A model generated the notes under the pieces. That model made no database searches. It was given only the letters and a program-made list of their open reading frames with translations, and was not told the DNA's origin. Source: Corallococcus coralloides DSM 2259 (GTDB lineage Bacteria; Myxococcota; Myxococcia; Myxococcales; Myxococcaceae). Taken from it: a DNA stretch of 64,000 nucleotides. The position numbers and the translations under genes were made by a program. The stretch spans positions 2,604,001-2,668,000 of the forward strand of contig NC_017030.1 in NCBI RefSeq assembly GCF_000255295.1, in the 5' to 3' direction. Of the stretch, positions 61,117 through 64,000 are shown piece after piece (the first letter of the stretch is position 1; the number at the start of each line of letters is the position of its first letter).

Positions 61117-61736
61117 CACGACACCTCACGGTCCGGTGAAGAAGAAGTCGCCGCGTCCAACAGCCCCGCCGCCATGCGCTTCACGGTGCCCGCCGCGGAG
61201 CCCGGGGGCACGAGCCCGGGCGCGCTCGCGGACAGCACGAAGTACCCCTGGATGGCGGCGAAGAGCCCCGCGGCCAGCGGACGCGCGCGGCGCTTGCCCA
61301 CCACCGCGGCGACCAGCGCCTCCAACTGCTCCAGGTCCGCGCGCACCACCTCTTCGTAGGCGACGCGCACCTCCGGCTGCCGGATGGCCTCCGCGCTGAT
61401 GGTGACCCATCCCGCCACCGCCGCCACGTCCGCGTCCGGCCCGGTGGCGAGGAACGCGTCCACGAACGCCTCCACCCGCCCGCGCGCATCATCCGAGGCG
61501 AGCTTCGTCACGCGGGTGGCGAAGCGCTGCCGCGCGCGAGCGGCCAACGAGCGCACCAGGGTCAGGAGGATCTCCTGCTTGTCCTCGAAGTGGTAGTGCA
61601 CCAGGCCCGCGCTCAGGCCCGCCGCGCGGGCGATCTCCGCCACGGACGCGCCCTCGTAGCCGCGCTCGGCCATGGCCTTGAGCAGCCCGGCGACAATCTG
61701 TTCCCGGCGCGCTTCGGTATTGGAGGGGCGAGGCAT
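61116..61736 (-). CDS. TetR-family regulator, BetI-like
   Basis: This 206-residue protein has the TetR helix-turn-helix (residues about 10-55: RREQIVAGLLKAMAERGYEGASVAEIARAAGLSAGLVHYHF) and a C-terminal helical domain like BetI. It has a well-matched promoter and an operator-like repeat upstream. It may control coaD and the MBL gene, which it precedes directly, as well as itself. The ligand is unknown. Confidence 0.9.
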   Translation of the reverse strand: MPRPSNTEARREQIVAGLLKAMAERGYEGASVAEIARAAGLSAGLVHYHFEDKQEILLTLVRSLAARARQRFATRVTKLASDDARGRVEAFVDAFLATGPDADVAAVAGWVTISAEAIRQPEVRVAYEEVVRADLEQLEALVAAVVGKRRARPLAAGLFAAIQGYFVLSASAPGLVPPGSAAGTVKRMAAGLLDAATSSSPDREVS

Positions 61737-61753
61737 GGCGTGGGTTTGTTTCT

Positions 61754-61771
61754 AGGTTGTGTGACCAACTT
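61754..61771. promoter_or_regulatory. Candidate TetR autoregulatory operator
   Basis: AGGTTGTGTGACCAACTT has 6-bp arms (one mismatch) and overlaps the region from the -10 box towards the transcript start of the TetR gene. The dimer-sized spacing fits TetR. Binding is inferred. Confidence 0.45.
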
Positions 61772-61797
61772 ATAAACAGGGCCGGCGCGGGCGTCAA
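61769..61797 (-). promoter_or_regulatory. Sigma-70-type promoter of the TetR-coaD-MBL operon
   Basis: On the minus strand, TTGACG (61797-61792) and TATAAG (61774-61769) are separated by 17 bases. The boxes match consensus at five of six bases each. The TetR start codon is about 33 bases downstream of the -10. Confidence 0.65.
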
Positions 61798-61831
61798 CCG
61801 GACGTGAAGTCCAGTGGCGCCGGGCGGGGGG

Positions 61832-62368
61832 CTAGAAGCGCAGGACGGACGTCACCTTGTCCGGTCCCAGGCGCTTCGCGCCCTCCAGGAAGTCGAGCGT
61901 GATGAGGAAGCTGTAGCCGACAATCTGTCCACCCAGCCGGCTGACGAGCCGGCCCGTGGCGTCGGCGGTGCCGCCGGTGGCGAGCACGTCATCCACCACG
62001 AGCACGCGCTCATCCTTGAGGATGGCGTCCTCGTGCATCTCCACGCCGTCCGCGCCGTACTCCAGCGAGTAGCGCTCCACGATGCACTTGTGCGGCAGCT
62101 TGCCGGGCTTGCGCGCGGGCACGAAGCCCGCCTCCAGCGCCAGCGCGATGGGGGCGCCGAGCAGGAAGCCGCGCGACTCCACGCCCACCACCTTGGTGAT
62201 GTGCTGGCCCCGGAAGGGGGCGGACATGGCGTTGACCACCCGGCCGAACAGGCGCGGGTCCGCCAGCATGGGGGTGATGTCCTTGAAGACGATGCCGGGC
62301 TTGGGGAAGTCCGGCACATCCCGCAGGGTGGCCTGGAGGTCGGAGAGGAGCGTGGGGTCGAGGGACAT
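61832..62368 (-). CDS. apt: Adenine phosphoribosyltransferase
   Basis: This 178-residue salvage enzyme converts adenine and PRPP to AMP. The PRPP loop [16 protein letters not shown] and the adenine-region [17 protein letters not shown] are characteristic of Apt. The start at 62368 follows a GGAG site; an in-frame ATG 51 bases upstream is less likely. It ends 95 bases before the TetR gene start on the same strand. Confidence 0.95.
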   Translation of the reverse strand: MSLDPTLLSDLQATLRDVPDFPKPGIVFKDITPMLADPRLFGRVVNAMSAPFRGQHITKVVGVESRGFLLGAPIALALEAGFVPARKPGKLPHKCIVERYSLEYGADGVEMHEDAILKDERVLVVDDVLATGGTADATGRLVSRLGGQIVGYSFLITLDFLEGAKRLGPDKVTSVLRF

Positions 62369-62678
62369 GGGGTGGAGCTCCGAGGGGAGGACGGCGGCAT
62401 TCAGCCCGAGGGATGACACCCGGGGTGGAACTGGGACTTAAGGGTACCCGGCCCGGGTGACAGGCGGCCTGGCGGGCCCCCGGACGCGGAGTCCCAGGGC
62501 CAACGGCCGGAGGATGGGCGGACTGGGACGGGACCGGGACATGGCGGACGTTGATGATCTCACAGCTTCGCGCCGCCCGGCCGCATCGGCTGGCGGACGC
62601 CGTATTTTTTCCCACGCGCGGGGATCCCCTCACTGTGTTAAGCGAGGCGGTTCCCCCCGACCAAGGAGTCTGGGGCCC
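62369..62678. other. Non-coding region between apt and the SWIM gene
   Basis: No gene is supported in these 310 bp. They must hold the promoters of apt (minus) and the SWIM gene (plus). A short hairpin with a run of six T bases (GGCG/CGCC stem at 62592-62601, T run 62605-62610) stands out in GC-rich DNA and could end a small transcript, but no promoter for one was recognised. Confidence 0.5.
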
Positions 62679-64000
62679 TTGCAAGCCGTGCAAACCACCG
62701 CTGACACCCGAGACCCTCTCTCCCCCCAGGACGGACTCTGGCTCCGCGCCCTCAAGGCCGAGGTCGAGCCCGCCACGTTCAAGAAAGGCCGCGAGGTGGC
62801 CGAAGGCCGCCGCGTCTTCGGCCTCACGCGTGAACCCGAACGCATCCGCGCGCAGGTCGCGGGTCCGTCCGGCGAGCGCTACGACGTGGCCCTGATTCCC
62901 GGAGAGGGAAAAGTCGTTTCCTCCTGCACCTGCCCGGTGTGGAACACCACGGGCCCGCATTGCGAGCACGTGGTCGCCGTGGCACTCATCTACGCGGCCC
63001 GCTTCCGGCCACCGCCGCCACCGCAGAAAGCCGCGGCGCCGCCTCCTCCGCCGCCCGAACCCGAGGACCTGGGGCCGGCCGACGAGGAGGAGATTCCCGG
63101 AGGCGGAGCGCCGGGGATGGAAGGCGTCAGCCTGCCCGCGCTCGCCAAGGTGGAGAGCTGGCTGGGCCTGTCGTCGCTGCCCGACTACGAGTTCCTCTAC
63201 CGGCTCACCCCCGCGAGCACGGGGGCGGGCGGCTCCAACAACCGCCACTGGGTCGTGGACGTGCGCCGTCAGGACGCGCAGACCAAGGGCCCCGTGCACG
63301 TGAAGCGCCTGCTCCAGGCGGGCAGCCGCATCGCGCCCGCGGACGAGCGCATCTTCATGGTGCTGTCGCGCCACGAGCACCGCTACGACTCGCGCATCGT
63401 CCTCTCCGACGAGGACCTCTGCGAGGTGCTGGAGCTGCTTCGCCAGCGCCGGGTCATCTACCGGGGCACGCCGCTCGTCTACATGGAGCAGCCCGTGCGG
63501 CCGCAGATCCATCTGGAGTCGCGTCCGGACGGAGCCACCGCGCAGATTGAGCTGCTGTTCCCGGACGGCGTGGGCTACCCGCTCAAGGACGTCATCGTGC
63601 TCGCGGGCCGGCGCACGTACGTCATCCAGGCGCAGAACCTCCACGCCGTGGAGCCGGACTTCCCGCCGCGCTTGCTGCGCAAGTGGCTGCTGGAACCGAC
63701 CATGGCCTTCCCGTCCGGGCAGCTGGACCGGGTGCTGACGTTCTTCGCCGCGCACCTGCCGCGCTTCCGCATGTCGCTGAAGGCGGACGACATCGAAGTG
63801 GACGAGTCGGTGGAGCCGCGCTTCGTCCTCACGCTGGAAGGCGCGGCCGAGCGCGTGAAGGTGCAGCTGGCCGCACGCTACGGCCAGACGACGGTGGCGG
63901 TGTCCCCCACGGCCACGCACCTGGGCTACGCCAGCGGCGTGGGCGAGGACGCGCGCAAGCTGTACCGCCGCCGCGACGAGGTGGAGCGCGCCGCGGGCAA
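62679..64000 (+). CDS. SWIM zinc finger / bacterial SNF2-type protein, N-terminal part
   Basis: The gene runs off the window after about 440 residues with no stop. Counting from the GTG at 62688, a SWIM zinc finger CxCx9CxH lies at C80, C82, C92 and H94 (SCTCPVWNTTGPHCEH). A following Pro/Glu-rich stretch and a beta-rich domain (residues about 145-440) match the region before the ATPase of SNF2-type helicases. The helicase core should lie beyond the window. A TTG at 62679 is in frame and has AAGGAG ten bases upstream; the GTG at 62688 is the alternative start. The role in DNA remodelling or repair is inferred. Confidence 0.8.
   Translation, partial: MQAVQTTADTRDPLSPQDGLWLRALKAEVEPATFKKGREVAEGRRVFGLTREPERIRAQVAGPSGERYDVALIPGEGKVVSSCTCPVWNTTGPHCEHVVAVALIYAARFRPPPPPQKAAAPPPPPPEPEDLGPADEEEIPGGGAPGMEGVSLPALAKVESWLGLSSLPDYEFLYRLTPASTGAGGSNNRHWVVDVRRQDAQTKGPVHVKRLLQAGSRIAPADERIFMVLSRHEHRYDSRIVLSDEDLCEVLELLRQRRVIYRGTPLVYMEQPVRPQIHLESRPDGATAQIELLFPDGVGYPLKDVIVLAGRRTYVIQAQNLHAVEPDFPPRLLRKWLLEPTMAFPSGQLDRVLTFFAAHLPRFRMSLKADDIEVDESVEPRFVLTLEGAAERVKVQLAARYGQTTVAVSPTATHLGYASGVGEDARKLYRRRDEVERAAG

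Overview
This is a GC-rich window that reads like a chromosome segment of a myxobacterium, most likely Corallococcus or Myxococcus. The inference rests on gene content: a membrane Ser/Thr kinase with an HRDVSP catalytic loop, a caspase-like lipoprotein behind an ECF sigma factor, an NtrC-type regulator with a probable sigma-54 promoter, a large PUFA-like polyketide synthase, many acyl-CoA enzymes and a RoxA-like di-heme cytochrome. No tRNA, rRNA, insertion sequence or CRISPR array was seen.

Layout. Positions 1-1179 hold the 3' end of a RoxA/RoxB-like di-heme protein. From 12647 down to about 1226 runs a minus-strand fatty-acid catabolism operon: enoyl-CoA hydratase, TetR regulator, HSDL2-like SDR, acyl-CoA ligase, two acyl-CoA dehydrogenases, thiolase, FadB-type protein and ALDH3 aldehyde dehydrogenase. 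Divergent from it, 12781-16150 is a compact four-gene set (SDR, acyl-CoA dehydrogenase, APH-type phosphotransferase, small DUF6285-like protein). It has the parts of the LvaD/C/A/B module that phosphorylates and rearranges 4-hydroxyacyl-CoAs, and the intergenic region has a 17-bp palindrome that could be the TetR operator. An LRR protein and a harpin-like unknown protein follow.

From 29822 to 19007 (minus strand) lies a probable lipid/polyketide cluster: a tandem-ACP/FabL-like reductase fusion, a 2247-residue synthase (hot-dog, AT, KS, inactive KS/CLF, KR, DH, no ACP), a membrane fatty acid desaturase and a DHCR24-like flavoprotein. Two copies of a 27-bp palindromic repeat lie in frame within the synthase linker; a third copy is a probable bidirectional terminator at 47113-47139.

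Positions 29913-40375 hold mixed genes (membrane protein, YCII protein, beta-lactamase-fold lipoprotein, UvrA paralogue, Asp/His-rich lipoprotein) and an ECF sigma / anti-sigma / caspase-barrel / lipoprotein operon. Then come hemE, a fadIJ operon, a cell-envelope sugar group (PIG-V-like mannosyltransferase, methyltransferase, ChbG-like deacetylase, GT2), and a signalling group (GGDEF protein with degenerate receiver, receiver-kinase plus NtrC-type regulator). The last part has rarA, nadK, the Ser/Thr kinase, a YdcF-type protein, a 5'-nucleotidase, a TetR-coaD-MBL operon, apt, and the start of a SWIM/SNF2-type gene cut by the window end.

Coordinates and motif positions were worked out by hand from the sequence. 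Family calls are from recognised motifs and remembered families, not from database searches.
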